From Prorocentrum cordatum (Eukaryota; Sar; Dinophyceae; Prorocentrales; Prorocentraceae): 64,000 nt of DNA. Made by a program: the position numbers and the translations under genes. Positions 31,166 through 41,989 of this stretch are shown in pieces (the first letter of the stretch is position 1; every line of letters starts with the position of its first letter). The DNA lies in contig CAUYUJ010014193.1 in the NCBI GenBank assembly GCA_963575745.1, positions 305,357 to 369,356 on the forward strand, given 5' to 3'. The notes beneath the pieces were generated by a model. It did no database searches and had not been told where the DNA came from. It saw only the letters and a program-made list of their open reading frames with translations.

Positions 31166-33147
31166 CAGACGTCGCCGCGTTGGCACTCGTTGGTGGTGCT
31201 GTGGCTGGTTTGCAGGACGAGGTGAACGTAAGGGTACCAGAACGGATAGGTGCTAAAATCTTCTCTGGGTTGGACTTGTCCTTGGTAAGAGGATCTGCGA
31301 CCATTTCTGAATCTGGCATCCAGAGCAGCTCCAAAGGAAGTACTTTGTCACAGTGTTTTGGAATCCTTGAAACGACAGCTTCACGAACTCTCTGAAACGC
31401 TGGAGTAAGATCTTCTTCCGAAAGGTGTGGCGTAGCAGAGTAGATGTTGGCTACGAAAGACCAACTGTCGGTAACCAGAACACCAAACGGAGGCTCTGGC
31501 ATGTTCAATGCCTCTTGAATCCGGCGTCTCGTGGCAAAATTTACATCCAAGGCGGCTTCTGCCGAGAGGGCCTCGGCTGCCAAGGTGGAGATGCATGCTC
31601 GGACTTGTTTCTTTGACGCCCACCTGTACGTCGAGGCACGAACTACTTTACTCTTCCCCATCTTTTCTCCTATGAACGTGGCCATGCCGCGCTGCGGCGG
31701 AGAGTTCTCAGAAGAATCACCGAAAGAATAAACGCAGATGTCTTTGGCCATGGGGCCGTATGTGAGGACAACCGGAACGTTCTTGAGGCGACGGGCGTTC
31801 TTGTTGCAGTCGAGAAGCGTGCTCGCTGTTGCTGGTTGCACTTTGGACGCGACAGAACTCACGTGGAAAGAACCGGTCGGAACTGTCTGGTCCGAAACCC
31901 GGATCTGCTCACCGAGGCACTGTCGTAGGGAGGCGCGCTCTGCTTCTGTGACTGGAGAGGTCAGTTGCCGCAGACGGCGTGGAGGCACAGATGTGATTGA
32001 CAGAGATTTACAATATTCTGTTTGATCAAGAGTGATGTACGGCATATCTACTTTAATACGTAAACCGCAAAAGACGAAGTTACCGTGCTCACGAGCGCCC
32101 CACTGCAGTGGCAAACTTTCAATGACATGCCAGAAAGCATCAGTTCCAGCCATAAGAGCGTCATCTACGTGAAGACCGACAAAACCCTGAAGTTGCTGGC
32201 TTTCGAAACGAAGAAACACGCATGGAACCCAAATCGATTGCACGAAGCCGCGTTCTAGAAGAAGAGATCTCATGTGAAAGAACCATGCTCTGGGTGCACG
32301 GCGCAAGCCATGCAAAGTCTTCCCTCGCTTCAGTCGCCACGCGTGCCCTTCTGGCAGGTCCACGCCAGCAGGCGGACGAACAAACACAGGCGAGTCATCC
32401 CAGTTAGGATCTGCAGAAGCGTCTGCCTGCAGAAACGCCTTCTTCACGCCCCATGCTTCTGGTTCATACTGCATGTAACCAGATAGCCAAAGAAGAAAAC
32501 GAACCGAGTGTCGATGCAACGTTGGACTCTCTACCACGTGGCTGTCCTTTCCGGGCTCGAAACAGCCTTGAACTACGAGACGGGCTTTTGGTTCGCCGTC
32601 AGGGGCCGTGTAGACGAAGCGGGATGGCACAGCAGACGCGCCATCTGGAAGCTGAACAACATCAAAGTTATCCGAAACAGCATGTAATTCACGAAGCCGG
32701 GGGGCTTCGAAGACGGGATCTGCCTCTGCAATTTTGCGTGGAACTTCTTTCGCCCGCTTCAGTGTTTTCGCAGCTGCCAGAGCATCGAGAACAGATTCCC
32801 CTGGAACGTGAGCGTCTTCTGGACAGCTTTTGCAAAAATCCGCAACCTCAGCCATCATGCTCCATTGTGTCGGTACTTCGAAAAACGATTCGTCAGCATC
32901 GTTGTTGGCTGCTGCAAAGAAGTCTTCGTTCTGATGAGCTTCGTGTGGCGGAATTTGTGATTTGTGTGCAGGCTCCTCTTCTGCTACTCCGTGCTCTCAC
33001 TTTCGCTTCGTCGGTCCAGAAGGAAACGGTTGTTTCCCAGAGAGCCGGCGGGTCGGTTTGACCGCACCAGAAGAGGGACTTCCACTTCCAGGTTGCTGTG
33101 GTGGCTGGGAAGGTGGAGGCAGGACAGGCGTTGCTGGTCCGATTCCC

Positions 33148-33178
33148 ACGGCCGGGAAGCCCAGGCTCGCAGGTCCAG
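33148..33178 (-). repeat. LGFP-type hairpin module 2
   Basis: Minus strand encodes GPASLGFPAVG; core GCCTGGGCTTCCCGGC. Lies in the Pro-rich linker between integrase and RT. Confidence 0.7.
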
Positions 33179-34354
33179 GAAAACCAGCCGGAGCAGGTGC
33201 AGCAGGAGGTGGTTGTGGCAAGGCTGGTGGTGGCGCCGCTGGCGGTGGTGCCGCTGGAGGCGGCGGTGGCGACGAGGCCGCGCCATCGAAAGACTGGTCG
33301 TGTCTGTTCCGAGCAATTTCCTGCACAGGCGCTTGGATATGGAGTTCGAGGACCCCTCTGCGTTCACGAGGGCGGACCCTGTGCCTGTGTACAGAAATAG
33401 CGTGTCCATCTTGCGTCCGAACCCACACTTTTTGTTGGCCTTCCATGCCTAGCACCGTTGCTGGGCCTTTCCAAGCTTTTCCCGCTGTTTTGTCTTTGGA
33501 GCTTTCGTCGGAAATCCAATCTACGATGGTACCGGCAGTCAGAGGGCCAAGTGTACCCGCCAATCGTGAATTGAATAAGTCCCGCAATTCAGAGCACGAC
33601 TGGATCTGGATAGCTACTTGCTGCGCGGCTCGCCGGAGGGACAGCCTGGCCTGAGCGCTGCTCGCGGGGTCCGCAGGGAGATCCCGGAGCATAGGCGGGT
33701 CTGCCTCGTCGATGGCGTCGAAAAACGGGTTGTTCCCAAGCGCGAGGAATTGGGACGAAAACCCACATCGTCGCACCAAAGCGTTCATAGCAGCACAAGC
33801 TTGCAACATGACGTCCGTAGTGGTGAGTCTCCTACTGTTGAGTTGGTTCGTGAACATCTGCGGCAATTTGTAGAAGATAATCTTCAATACCCCGTTGTGT
33901 CGCTCAACAAGGCCGTTTGAAGCAGGAGTACGGGGAGGGATCCACTAGTGACGTACTCCGTGTAGCTCCAGATACTCTTCTACCTCTTTGTTGGCATACT
34001 CACCACCACTGTCGGTCAAAATGTTCTCTTGTAAGCATCCAAAAATGGATTGCCATCGGGACAGCGTCTGCAGCGCGCCGCTGGGTTCCCTGGTCGGAAC
34101 CCGCTCTGCCAGGGACCACTTCGTGAACGTATCGATCATATGATGAAGAATGATGGGTTGGGTGCCCAATTTGATCTCGAATGAATCGACGCACGCGATC
34201 TGGTTGACAGATCTGGCGCTCATCCCGGAAGTCTTGGGGTGAGGAGCAGCTTTGCGAAAACGATCACATATCTTGCAGTTGTGTGTGATATTATCTGCAA
34301 GAGCCTTCACAGCACTAACGGTTCCAGGATCCAACACAGGAGTAATTTTACGCA

Positions 34355-36946
34355 TCAAATGTTCCACGCTAGGGTGGCCGAGTCGATCATGGATCTTTTT
34401 TTCAATCCGGCTTCGGTGGTCAGGTCGCGCTTCAGCTGGGACAAACGAGGCGGCATCGAGATCTGAAACGACCCAGGGCTGTCTAGCACTGTGATGGTTT
34501 CATACGCTGTTTCTTTGCTGGCGGGGCTTCTGGTCGTAGAGGGATCTGCGCGTAGCGTTTCTGGACGCACGGGGAGGAGTGGAAACAGGTAGTGTCCAGC
34601 GTGGCTCGTCTTCAAAGGTATTGTCTGTTGCGTAGACTTCAGAAACAGCGTGTCTGCGTCGAAATCAACGACAGCACGTAGATTATTAAGCTGTGGTTTG
34701 GACAACAAGAAAGGTGTAGCTCGTGGACCTGTGCCTGTTTTGACTACCTCGAAATCGGTTCTAGAGTTAAGCGTTTGAACAGGAACGTTAGCTAAACTTG
34801 ACGCCGTTTTCGAATCACCCCCAGCAAAACGATACACTGTCGAGGAAGGCTTTTCGGACGCACGCAGATCAGGAAACTCTGTGGCAAGGAGCTTTTTGAA
34901 CTGCTGGTAGCGGTCTTCCGAAACCATTCTTTTCGAGCAGCCAGGATCGACGATAGCTTCGTGGACCGCGATGTCCGTGTGCAGGCTGTGCTCTGTTGCA
35001 AACAACGGCATTGCTGCTTCTGCGACGTACGAGGCGCGATTGTCTTCTTTCGGGTCTTCGTCTTTGGCTTCGTCGTCGTTGCTGCTGTCGTCTTCGTCGC
35101 TGTCGCTGTCGGAGTCGACGGAAAAGGCTGGAGGAGGCCAGTCGTCGCCGTAGTCGTCGTTCTGCCCATTTTGGCACGGCTGTGGGCCCATGCACCAGCA
35201 CGGCGCTCGGAGCAGCGGGTCCACCAAGTCGATGTTCTCGCAGGTGAAGCACATGTTCCCGCACTCTACGCGGGACAAGCACTTGTGCTGCGCCATCAAC
35301 TCGCCACAACAGCTTACACGAACCAGCCGGTTGGGGCAGCCTTCGGTGTGAGGTGCCCTGAATGGGCCTACGCCTACGGGCGTGCTACGCGAACTATCCA
35401 TTCCGGCAGCCGGGAAACCCAGGCACGCCGGCCCGGGCGGAACGCTGGACGACAGGCCACGGTCGGCGGGAGCGTCTCTTCCAGCAGCCGGGAAACCCAG
35501 GCTCGCCGGTCCAGCGCGCTCCGCCTCCACAGACACCATTCCATCGGCCGGGAAGCCCAAGCTCGACGGTCCGGCATCTGCGGTGTAGCTGGACGACGCA
35601 GTTGCTGCAGCGTTGGGTGGCGGACGCGACGTTTCCGGCAACCTCTGTTCCTGGAGGGACCGGAGGTGCGCAAGCTCGTTGTTGAGCAGTTGCACCCTGA
35701 AGGCGCGTAGCTGTTGCGCTTGCTCTGGCGGTAGGCTCGGTGGCCCCCGCTCGTCGGGCGGTTGCGGTGGTTGGCTGTCAGGAGCAGGCTCGTCTGAGTG
35801 CTCCGCCACGAATGACCAAGCTAGTTGGGCATCCGAGTCGGGGTGGTAGTCGCAGCCGCTGGCTTGACCAGAGCTCCAGTCAGGATGCTCTGACCAATCA
35901 CCAGACCCCATCCACCAGCTGGAGTCATCAGCTGTGAATGCGTGGTTGTGTTTTCCCGACGGTTTCTGTGAAGCTTTGCCTTTGCCTTTGCCTTTGCTTT
36001 TGGAACTTGTGGCTTTTGCAGTCGTAGGTTTTCCGTTGTACTTACCAGCCGGGTAAGTATTGAACCCTTTCCCCCTGCCAGGGGGTACCTTTCCAGCTCC
36101 TGTTCCGTGCCCTTTGCCTGAACCCCTTCCAGGGGTAAAAGTTCTTTTCGTTTTCCCCTTGTTGGGCGGGTGTGGGCAGCTCTCGACCCAGTGGTTGGGG
36201 TCACCACACCTCAAACACCCTTTTGTATTTCCGTAGGCGGCGTCTTCCCAGCTGGCTTCCTGCCATGGCTGGTCGTAGTAAGCCGCGTCTTCCAAATGAG
36301 AATCGGGCCATTCAGGCTCGTCCCAGACGTCTGCGGCGAGTCCGTCCGTCGCAGCTTTTTCGAGGAGGTTGTCTCCCAGCACCTTCTGGATTGCATCCCT
36401 CGCTTTTCTAACAGTCAGGGTTGCATCCATGTCTAAACGAGTGCTCAGGTTGCTGAGTTGGTGTCGGGGCAGCTCTGCGTTCACTATGAGAATGAGGGCT
36501 TTGACAAACTCTTCCAGCTTGACGAATTTATCGGCCTCAAACTCGCTAATGAGCCTGACGCTTTCGGATGCGTAATCCTGCAGTTTTCCACCGTTCCGGG
36601 TGTACTTTAGCCAAGACGAGAAACGCAACAGCTTTGCCGCGTCGTCTTTGGTTCTGTTTTCTTGTCGCATAAAGGACAACAGGTAATTAAAGCCAAGGGG
36701 GCCAGTCGCTCCGGACTCATTCTTTGGATCGGCAGACAACCGAGCCATGTCAAGAAGTTTCGCTTGGTTCTTGAAGAACAAGTTGGACGAAAAAACCCTA
36801 CTCTTTATGCGTGGCCCTACATGTTCTGGCTTCAGCTCTGTGGACAGCGCCCACGCACTGAGATCCTCTTCGTAGGACTCCCAGCTCTGTTGAGGACCAG
36901 CTATCGGACATGCTTCGACACCACTTCCTTCGAAGCTTGCGGTTGC
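34355..36946 (-). CDS. Copia Gag-protease
   Basis: First ATG at 36,946 (MATASFEGSGVEA); the frame is open from 36,997 with TTG, overlapping the primer-binding site, so the ATG is preferred. Gag: typical helical region (YEEDLSAWALSTELKPE, SWLKYTRNGGKLQDYASE), then one zinc knuckle CLRCGDPNHWVESC (CX2CX4HX4C) and a Lys/Gly-rich segment. A long linker holds three GPASLGFPAAG-like modules and a Cys-rich patch (CCGELMAQHKCLSRVECGNMC). Protease: EAIVDPGCSKRMVSE, where the usual Thr/Ser of D(T/S)G is Pro (CCT), which may inactivate it. The frame ends at 34,355, just after a run of seven A (minus strand, about 34,396-34,402), where the integrase frame takes over in the -1 frame. Confidence 0.9.
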   Translation of the reverse strand, partial: ATASFEGSGVEACPIAGPQQSWESYEEDLSAWALSTELKPEHVGPRIKSRVFSSNLFFKNQAKLLDMARLSADPKNESGATGPLGFNYLLSFMRQENRTKDDAAKLLRFSSWLKYTRNGGKLQDYASESVRLISEFEADKFVKLEEFVKALILIVNAELPRHQLSNLSTRLDMDATLTVRKARDAIQKVLGDNLLEKAATDGLAADVWDEPEWPDSHLEDAAYYDQPWQEASWEDAAYGNTKGCLRCGDPNHWVESCPHPPNKGKTKRTFTPGRGSGKGHGTGAGKVPPGRGKGFNTYPAGKYNGKPTTAKATSSKSKGKGKGKASQKPSGKHNHAFTADDSSWWMGSGDWSEHPDWSSGQASGCDYHPDSDAQLAWSFVAEHSDEPAPDSQPPQPPDERGPPSLPPEQAQQLRAFRVQLLNNELAHLRSLQEQRLPETSRPPPNAAATASSSYTADAGPSSLGFPADGMVSVEAERAGPASLGFPAAGRDAPADRGLSSSVPPGPACLGFPAAGMDSSRSTPVGVGPFRAPHTEGCPNRLVRVSCCGELMAQHKCLSRVECGNMCFTCENIDLVDPLLRAPCWCMGPQPCQNGQNDDYGDDWPPPAFSVDSDSDSDEDDSSNDDEAKDEDPKEDNRASYVAEAAMPLFATEHSLHTDIAVHEAIVDPGCSKRMVSEDRYQQFKKLLATEFPDLRASEKPSSTVYRFAGGDSKTASSLANVPVQTLNSRTDFEVVKTGTGPRATPFLLSKPQLNNLRAVVDFDADTLFLKSTQQTIPLKTSHAGHYLFPLLPVRPETLRADPSTTRSPASKETAYETITVLDSPGSFQISMPPRLSQLKRDLTTEAGLKKRSMIDSATLAWNI
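35404..35575 (-). repeat. LGFP-type hairpin modules 3-5 in Gag
   Basis: Three in-frame copies at about 35,406-35,434, 35,484-35,512 and 35,544-35,572, encoding GPACLGFPAAG, GPASLGFPAAG and GPSSLGFPADG. Each has the core CTGGGYTTCCCGGC or a one-base variant, foldable as a hairpin with a 3-nt loop. Sequence between copies is unrelated. Confidence 0.75.
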
Positions 36947-36984
36947 CATGGCACCAGGCGCGGAGAGGCCGAGGAGCGCAGCGC

Positions 36985-36996
36985 GCTCCGCTACCA
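36985..36996 (-). other. Primer-binding site of the copia element
   Basis: Three bases inside the 5' LTR the minus strand reads TGGTAGCGGAGC, close to the complement of an initiator methionine tRNA 3' end (TGGTAGCAGAGG in animals, TGGTATCAGAGC in plants). Confidence 0.75.
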
Positions 36997-36999
36997 ACT

Positions 37000-37222
37000 T
37001 GAGGATGTCTCAATCGAAAGCCATCCAGGCGGGAGACGGAATGCCCGGCAGGGTTCGCTTGGGCGGTCCGCTCTTTCCGGCAAGGCGAGAGCGGCTCAAG
37101 GGCCCTGAACGGCGGCGGTCAAGAAAAGTGCAAGGCAGCGCAAGAAGGCAGGGACAAGGAGAGACGGGGCGAGAAGAGAATGATGGGCAAGACGACTAGA
37201 AGAGGGATGAAGTCGCTTCACA
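37000..37222 (-). repeat. Copia 5' LTR (223 bp)
   Basis: Plus-strand ends TGAGGATGTC and GTCGCTTCACA; the GTTGG target duplication follows at 37,223. Confidence 0.93.
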
Positions 37223-37261
37223 GTTGGGTCCTCGTTTTGAAGAGACGGTGCCCCGCGTTCC

Positions 37262-37300
37262 TCTCCTCCTCCTCCTCCTCCTCCTCCTCCTCTTCGCCCT
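37262..37300. repeat. (CTC)n microsatellite
   Basis: Short CTC tract between the copia insertion and the satellite array. Confidence 0.9.
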
Positions 37301-37310
37301 CCTCCCTCTT

Positions 37311-38850
37311 AGGGTTCGCATGCCTCCCCACCACCCATCTCGGCACACCCCTCACACGCTTCGCGGCCCCATAGGGAGCTCCACCGAAGGCCCCAGCGGC
37401 AGGGTTCGCATGCCTCCCCACCACCCATCTCGGCACACCCCTCACACGTTTCGTGGCCCCACAGGGAGCTCCACCGAAGGCCCCAGCGGCAGGGTTCGCA
37501 TGCCTCCCCACCACCCATTTCGGCACACCCCTCACACGCTTCGTGGCCCCATAGGGAGCTCCACCGAAGGCCCCAGTGGCAGGGTTCGCATGCCTCCCCA
37601 CCACCCATTTCGGCACACCCCTCACACGTTTCGTGGCCCCATAGGGAGCTCCACCGAAGGCCCCAGTGGCAGGGTTCGCATGCCTCCCACCACCCATTTC
37701 GGCACACCCCTCACACGTTTCGTGGCCCCATAGGGAGCTCCACCGAAGGCCCCAGTGGCAGGGTTCGCATGCCTCCCCACCACCCATTTCGGCACACCCC
37801 TCACACGTTCGTGGCCCCATAGGGAGCTCCACCGAAGGCCCCAGTGGCAGGGTTCGCATGCCTCCCCACCACCCGTCTTCGGGCCCCACTCCACCGAAGG
37901 CCCCAGTGGCATGCACGGCACACCCCTTTTCGTGGCCCCATAGGGAGCTCCACCGAAGGCCCCAGTGGCAGGGTTCGCATGCCTCCCCACACCCATTTCG
38001 GCACACCCTCACACGTTTCGTGGCCCCACCACCGAAGGCCCCAGTGGCAGGGTTCGCATGCACGGCACACCCCTCACACGTTTCGTGGCCCCATAGGGAG
38101 CTCCACCGAAGGCCCCAGTGGCAGGGTTCGCATGCCTCCCCACCACCCATTTCGGCACACCCCTCACACGTTTCGTGGCCCCATAGGGAGCTCCACCGAA
38201 GGCCCCAGTGGCAGGGTTCGCATGCCTCCCCACCACCCATTTCGGCACACCCCTCACACGTTTCGTGGCCCCATAGGGAGCTCCACCGAAGGCCCCAGTG
38301 GCAGGGTTCGCATGCCTCCCCACCACCCATTCGGCACACCCCTCACACGTTTCGTGGCCCCATAGGGAGCTCCACCGAAGGCCCCAGTGGCAGGGTTCGC
38401 ATGCCCCACCACCCATTTCGGCACACCCCTCACACGTTTCGTGGCCCCATAGGGAGCTCCACCGAAGGCCCCAGTGGCAGGGTTCGCATGCCTCCCCACC
38501 ACCCATTTCGGCACACCCCTCACACGCTTCGTGGCCCCATAGGGAGCTCCACCGAAGGCCCCAGTGGCAGGGTTCGCATGCCTCCCCACCACCCATTTCG
38601 GCACACCCCTCACACGTTTCGTGGCCCCATAGGGAGCTCCACCGAAGGCCCCAGTGGCAGGGTTCGCATGCCTCCCCACCACCCATCTCGGCACACCCCT
38701 CACACGTTTCGTGGCCCCATAGGGAGCTCCACCGAAGGCCCCAGTGGCAGGGTCCGCATGCCTCCGCACTACCCATTTCGGCACTCCCCAACACCCATGT
38801 CGGCACACCCCTCACACGCTTCGTGGCCCCATAGGGATCTCCACCGAAGG
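37311..38850 (+). repeat. 90-bp satellite array 1 (about 17 units)
   Basis: AGGGTTCGCATGCC recurs at 37,311, 37,401, 37,491, 37,581 and so on, giving a 90-bp unit that ends CCGAAGGCCCCAGTGGC. Some units are shortened (37,870-38,070; 38,400). Because 90 is divisible by three, several frames on both strands stay open through the array, but the encoded peptides are mere repeats. About 60 bp of the unit (CCCATTTCGGCACACC to CCACCGAAGGCCCC) matches the inverted array at 62,290-64,000. Confidence 0.95.
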
Positions 38851-39734
38851 TCGGGGGGAGCTTGACACTGGTATCCTTGCGGCACTCGCAGCTGCATATG
38901 GTTGGGTCCTTCGCCAGGCTAATGTTGTCACGTCAACCGCCGCGCCTCGTTTCCCTGCGAGGCGCCAGGATAAGGGGGAGGGAGGCCCCATGGGAGGAAT
39001 GAGTTCGTCCAGGTCAACAGACACCTCGGGTGAGGGGGCGGGGGTATTTCTTCAACTTGCTGAAATGCCTGCGTCCAGTCATAGTGAGCGGCGGCTTGCT
39101 TAAACCGACCACCTGCGCCCTACTGGAATAGAACTTGCAGCCAAGACCCCCCGAAAAATGCGACGCGTCCCAGCAGGGGAAGGCAATGACCCTGTGCCCG
39201 AGTCTCTCTAGGACTGCCTGGCCCAGCTTCGAGTGGCCAGGGCACGCCGACGGGGGAGGGGGGGGGGGAACTCACCCTTCAGACAGACCTCGCACGTCCA
39301 ACACCCAATCGAGCGCTTCCCAAGGAGGCTCAGTTCCACGCTCAGTTCCAGCTTCGGAGCTGGGGGTGGGTGGAACGCATGTTCATTGCCTCTGAATTCT
39401 CGCCGTGGTCACTCTAGCAAGATGGCCACACCCAATGTATAGACATGCTTTGCAAACTCGACCTTCCACTCGGGCTCTGCCAAAAATGCCGGATCCGCAG
39501 ATGGATGTCGGTCGAGTGCCTGTTTCGCCACAGGATCCGCGCAAGCAACGCCGAGCCCACCCCCCAAAAAATCGCATGGGCGTCTCGCCCAATTTTTTGC
39601 TACTTTAAATGCGGCTTGACCTTCAACGCACGAATGGACATTATTACCAAATCATTGACAGGCCTGCATGATGGCCCAGAATACTGCTTCCTACATGGCA
39701 GAGCGTCCGAACGCGGGAGCTGCCCCTGCGCGCG
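38851..39734. other. Unassigned spacer after satellite array 1
   Basis: No gene seen. The first part (38,878-38,924) holds the boundary sequence GCATATGGTTGGGTCCTTCG shared with the inner edge of satellite array 2. Confidence 0.6.
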
Positions 39735-39903
<169 letters not shown>

Positions 39904-39979
39904 CTTCGCACAGTCAATATATAAGTCAATGCTACAAGACGCACGCAGACCTGCCCAAACACAAGCACCGAATTCAGCC

Positions 39980-41168
39980 CTATGGGCCGCCTGCGGGCAG
40001 GGGGGCCGCAGCGGACCAAAAATTTCGCCGAGGAGGGCCCCGTCGAAAGCCATCGTGGCCAGGCCCCAGGAGCCCCGGGAAAGTCCGCGGGGACCAAGCG
40101 CCTTCTGCACGGCCCATCCTGGAAAGCAGTGCCCCACAAGCCACCCGACGGAGGGAGAGGAGCAGTCTGGGTGACGACCAGGGAGCTCGCCCGCGTGCCG
40201 ACGAATCTGAACGCCTCCTTCTTTCGCTGACCCTGGCGACGTTGAAACGCGTCGACTTCTTCTGCCCCTGGGTCTGCCGCGGACTCTCGGATACATCTCG
40301 GGGCGAGCTTCTCCCTGGCCCCATTGGCGCGCGAGCGCCGGCGTCTCCATGGCGCGCGACGCAGCGCGTCATATTCGGCACCGCAGAGGGGGCAGACAGG
40401 CGAGACAGCGAGATAACTCGCAGCAGCAGCATCTGCTCCTGCCCAGGAGCCGCTGCGCGCAAGCGCTCGCATTGCTCCTGCGCCCAGCTTGGAAACCTTG
40501 GAAAGGCCCGGAACATGCTTGGCCGCGCCCCAGCGGAGACGGCGACGAGCCCCACACGTGTCTCTAGAGCCCCTCGCGTGCCCACACAGCGCAGCCTCTT
40601 GACGAAGTAACTTGGCCATTTGAAGAGAAGCACTCGTGAGACTAATCTCAGGCCCTAAGTCGTCAAAGAGAGCGAAGTAATCGAGCATCGACCAGCCACG
40701 GCAGCGAAAAAACAACCTGAAAGCCGAAATGGGGCCCGACACTGTAAACCAACTGAATCCTTCCAGCTGGAGGACTGTCTGACACCCAGCGCGCAGCTCT
40801 GCAAAAGACAAGCAAAGGTCGAAGCAACGGGCCCGGCACAACCGCGCTTCTCGCGCGAGCCAAACAATGGGGCCCTCCTTCAAGAACAAAGAGATGCGAC
40901 GGACACCTTCCTGGAGTTTTAAATAGAACAGCGTTCGATCCCAGTCTCCTCGGCGAGAGCGACTGCCCCGCCGGGAACCCCATGCACTTCGGTTCCAAGC
41001 GGCCACAGGAACCGACGCGACAATCCGGACAGCATTACGTTTGACTTCTTTCCCCGGGCGAACTAACCAGTCCCCGGGCGAACTAACCGCGAGCACTTCG
41101 TCGCCGCCGCAACAAGACGCGCCTCGAGCTTCGCGGCGCGACCGTTTCCCGGGGCTCCTGCCGCGCAA
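39980..41168 (-). pseudogene. LINE 2 C-terminal region with zinc-finger remnant
   Basis: A long open frame. Credible segments: LEISLFLKEG-like start, SMLDYFALFDDLGPEI, LQMAKLLRQEAALCGHARG, GAAKHVPGLSKVSKLGAGAM, and VSPVCPLCGAEYDALRRAPW (about 40,365-40,425), a CPLCG finger whose second half looks eroded, followed by RANGAREKLAPR. The frame then runs on into the microsatellite, giving meaningless CVCV repeats, so the real end is before 39,900. Confidence 0.6.
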
Positions 41169-41864
41169 TCGACGCCCAGGTTGACGGGGCTGGCCTTGCC
41201 AGCCCCCGCCAGCTCACCTGACTGATCAGGAATTGCCGAGGCCAGAGACGAGCGCGAGGCTGCGATGGCTAGACTGCCCATGGCAAGGCGGCAGCCCAGC
41301 GCGCAGGCAATGGCCTCGCGCGGGGCCCTCGCCCCCAGAGCCGAGCCTCGCGCGGCGCCCTGGAACCTGCCAGTCTCATTCAATGGTGCATCGTCGACGC
41401 ACGCGCCGAAGTCGAGTCGAGGTTCGCGCGGAATCGCCTCAGAAGCCGCCGTCGCGAACGGACGAACGAGGCTGGACGCAGCGCGGCAGCTCGCGACCGA
41501 CCCAGTCTCGACGCAATGCGGCCCTGGAACGAAACCGCCAAGCGCCGAGAGACGCGCCGACAAAAGCGCCCAGATAGCTAGCCGAGCAATTGAATGCGGG
41601 AAGCCACGCCCCCGACACCTGGGCCGCAAAATCAAGGCCACTGCGCTCGTCGCACTTCTTGAAATCCAAGCAAATGCACACCGAAAGCCCCCCACTACGA
41701 CTGCCACTCCCGGAGCAACAACCGCGCCTCTCAACTGCGTCGGCAGGGCCCCGATATAGAGCCGGCTGCCCGAGATCTCCGAGGGCGGGCCCCTTCCCAA
41801 CGGACCGCTTCGACTCTGCGAGCCCCGCCCCGGACGCGGCGGATGGCGGGGGAACCTCGCTCAA
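41100..41864 (-). pseudogene. LINE 2 reverse transcriptase core, CVDD in place of YVDD
   Basis: Two overlapping frames give a consistent RT reading: CICLDFKKCDERSGLDFAA (motif A region, about 41,620-41,680), GFPHSIARLAIWALL, TGSVASC, LDFGACVDDAPLNETG (about 41,370-41,415) and NLGVDCAAG (about 41,160). The YxDD box has Cys for Tyr (TGC for TAC). At least one frameshift separates motif A from the rest, so this copy is inactive. Confidence 0.6.
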
Positions 41865-41989
41865 TCAGAAAATCGCCGTGAGGCTCGGGGGGGGGCGTCA
41901 AGACCTGGGCGAGCTGCCTCGGCGAGCGGCCCGTCGCTTCTATTGCAAAAAAAAGAAGAAGGCTCGCGGCAGTGAGATCGCTGCCCCCT

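Larger units (their letters stand above)
30255..34395 (-). pseudogene. Copia Pol: integrase-RT-RNase H with C-terminal extension; two in-frame stops
   Basis: One frame runs 34,395 to 30,255, broken only by TAG at about 33,945 and TGA at about 32,997. Integrase: HHCC finger (RLGHPS, NCKICD), catalytic VDSFEI and LTDSGGEYA, then after the TAG PASNGLVERHNG (catalytic Glu) and C-terminal GKAWKGPATVLG. RT: RFVYTAPDGEPKARLV, AWGVKKAFLQ, FVGLHVDDALMAG (HVDD). In motif A the usual Asp (DVKxAFL) is Gly (GGC at 32,450-32,448), so polymerase is expected dead. RNase H: YSFGDSSE, LAAEALSAE, VTDSWS, VADPLTK. After RNase H the frame continues about 330 residues with a helical Gln/Arg/Glu segment, an RS-like stretch (RGRSRSRDHSSSDSS) and a Lys-rich tail: unusual for copia. 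Two LGFP-type modules occur in it. Confidence 0.93.
29977..37227 (-). mobile_element. Full-length Ty1/copia LTR retrotransposon with GTTGG target duplication
   Basis: LTRs at 29,982-30,208 and 37,000-37,222 are flanked by the identical pentamer GTTGG (29,977-29,981 and 37,223-37,227), a 5-bp target duplication as expected for copia integrase. On the minus strand the LTRs begin TGTGAA and end CCTCA. A primer-binding site and a polypurine tract adjoin them internally. The coding order is Gag, protease, integrase, RT, RNase H: the copia order (integrase before RT). The LTRs differ at about five or six bases plus a 4-bp gap, so insertion is fairly recent. Two in-frame stops, a frame change and altered catalytic residues show this copy is not autonomous. 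Confidence 0.95.

Noticed and set aside
37218-38865. Long open frames and a CRISPR-like look of the 90-bp arrays (also 62,134-63,982)
   Set aside because: The unit is a direct tandem repeat without unique spacers, its length is a multiple of three so frames stay open automatically, and the organism is eukaryotic.
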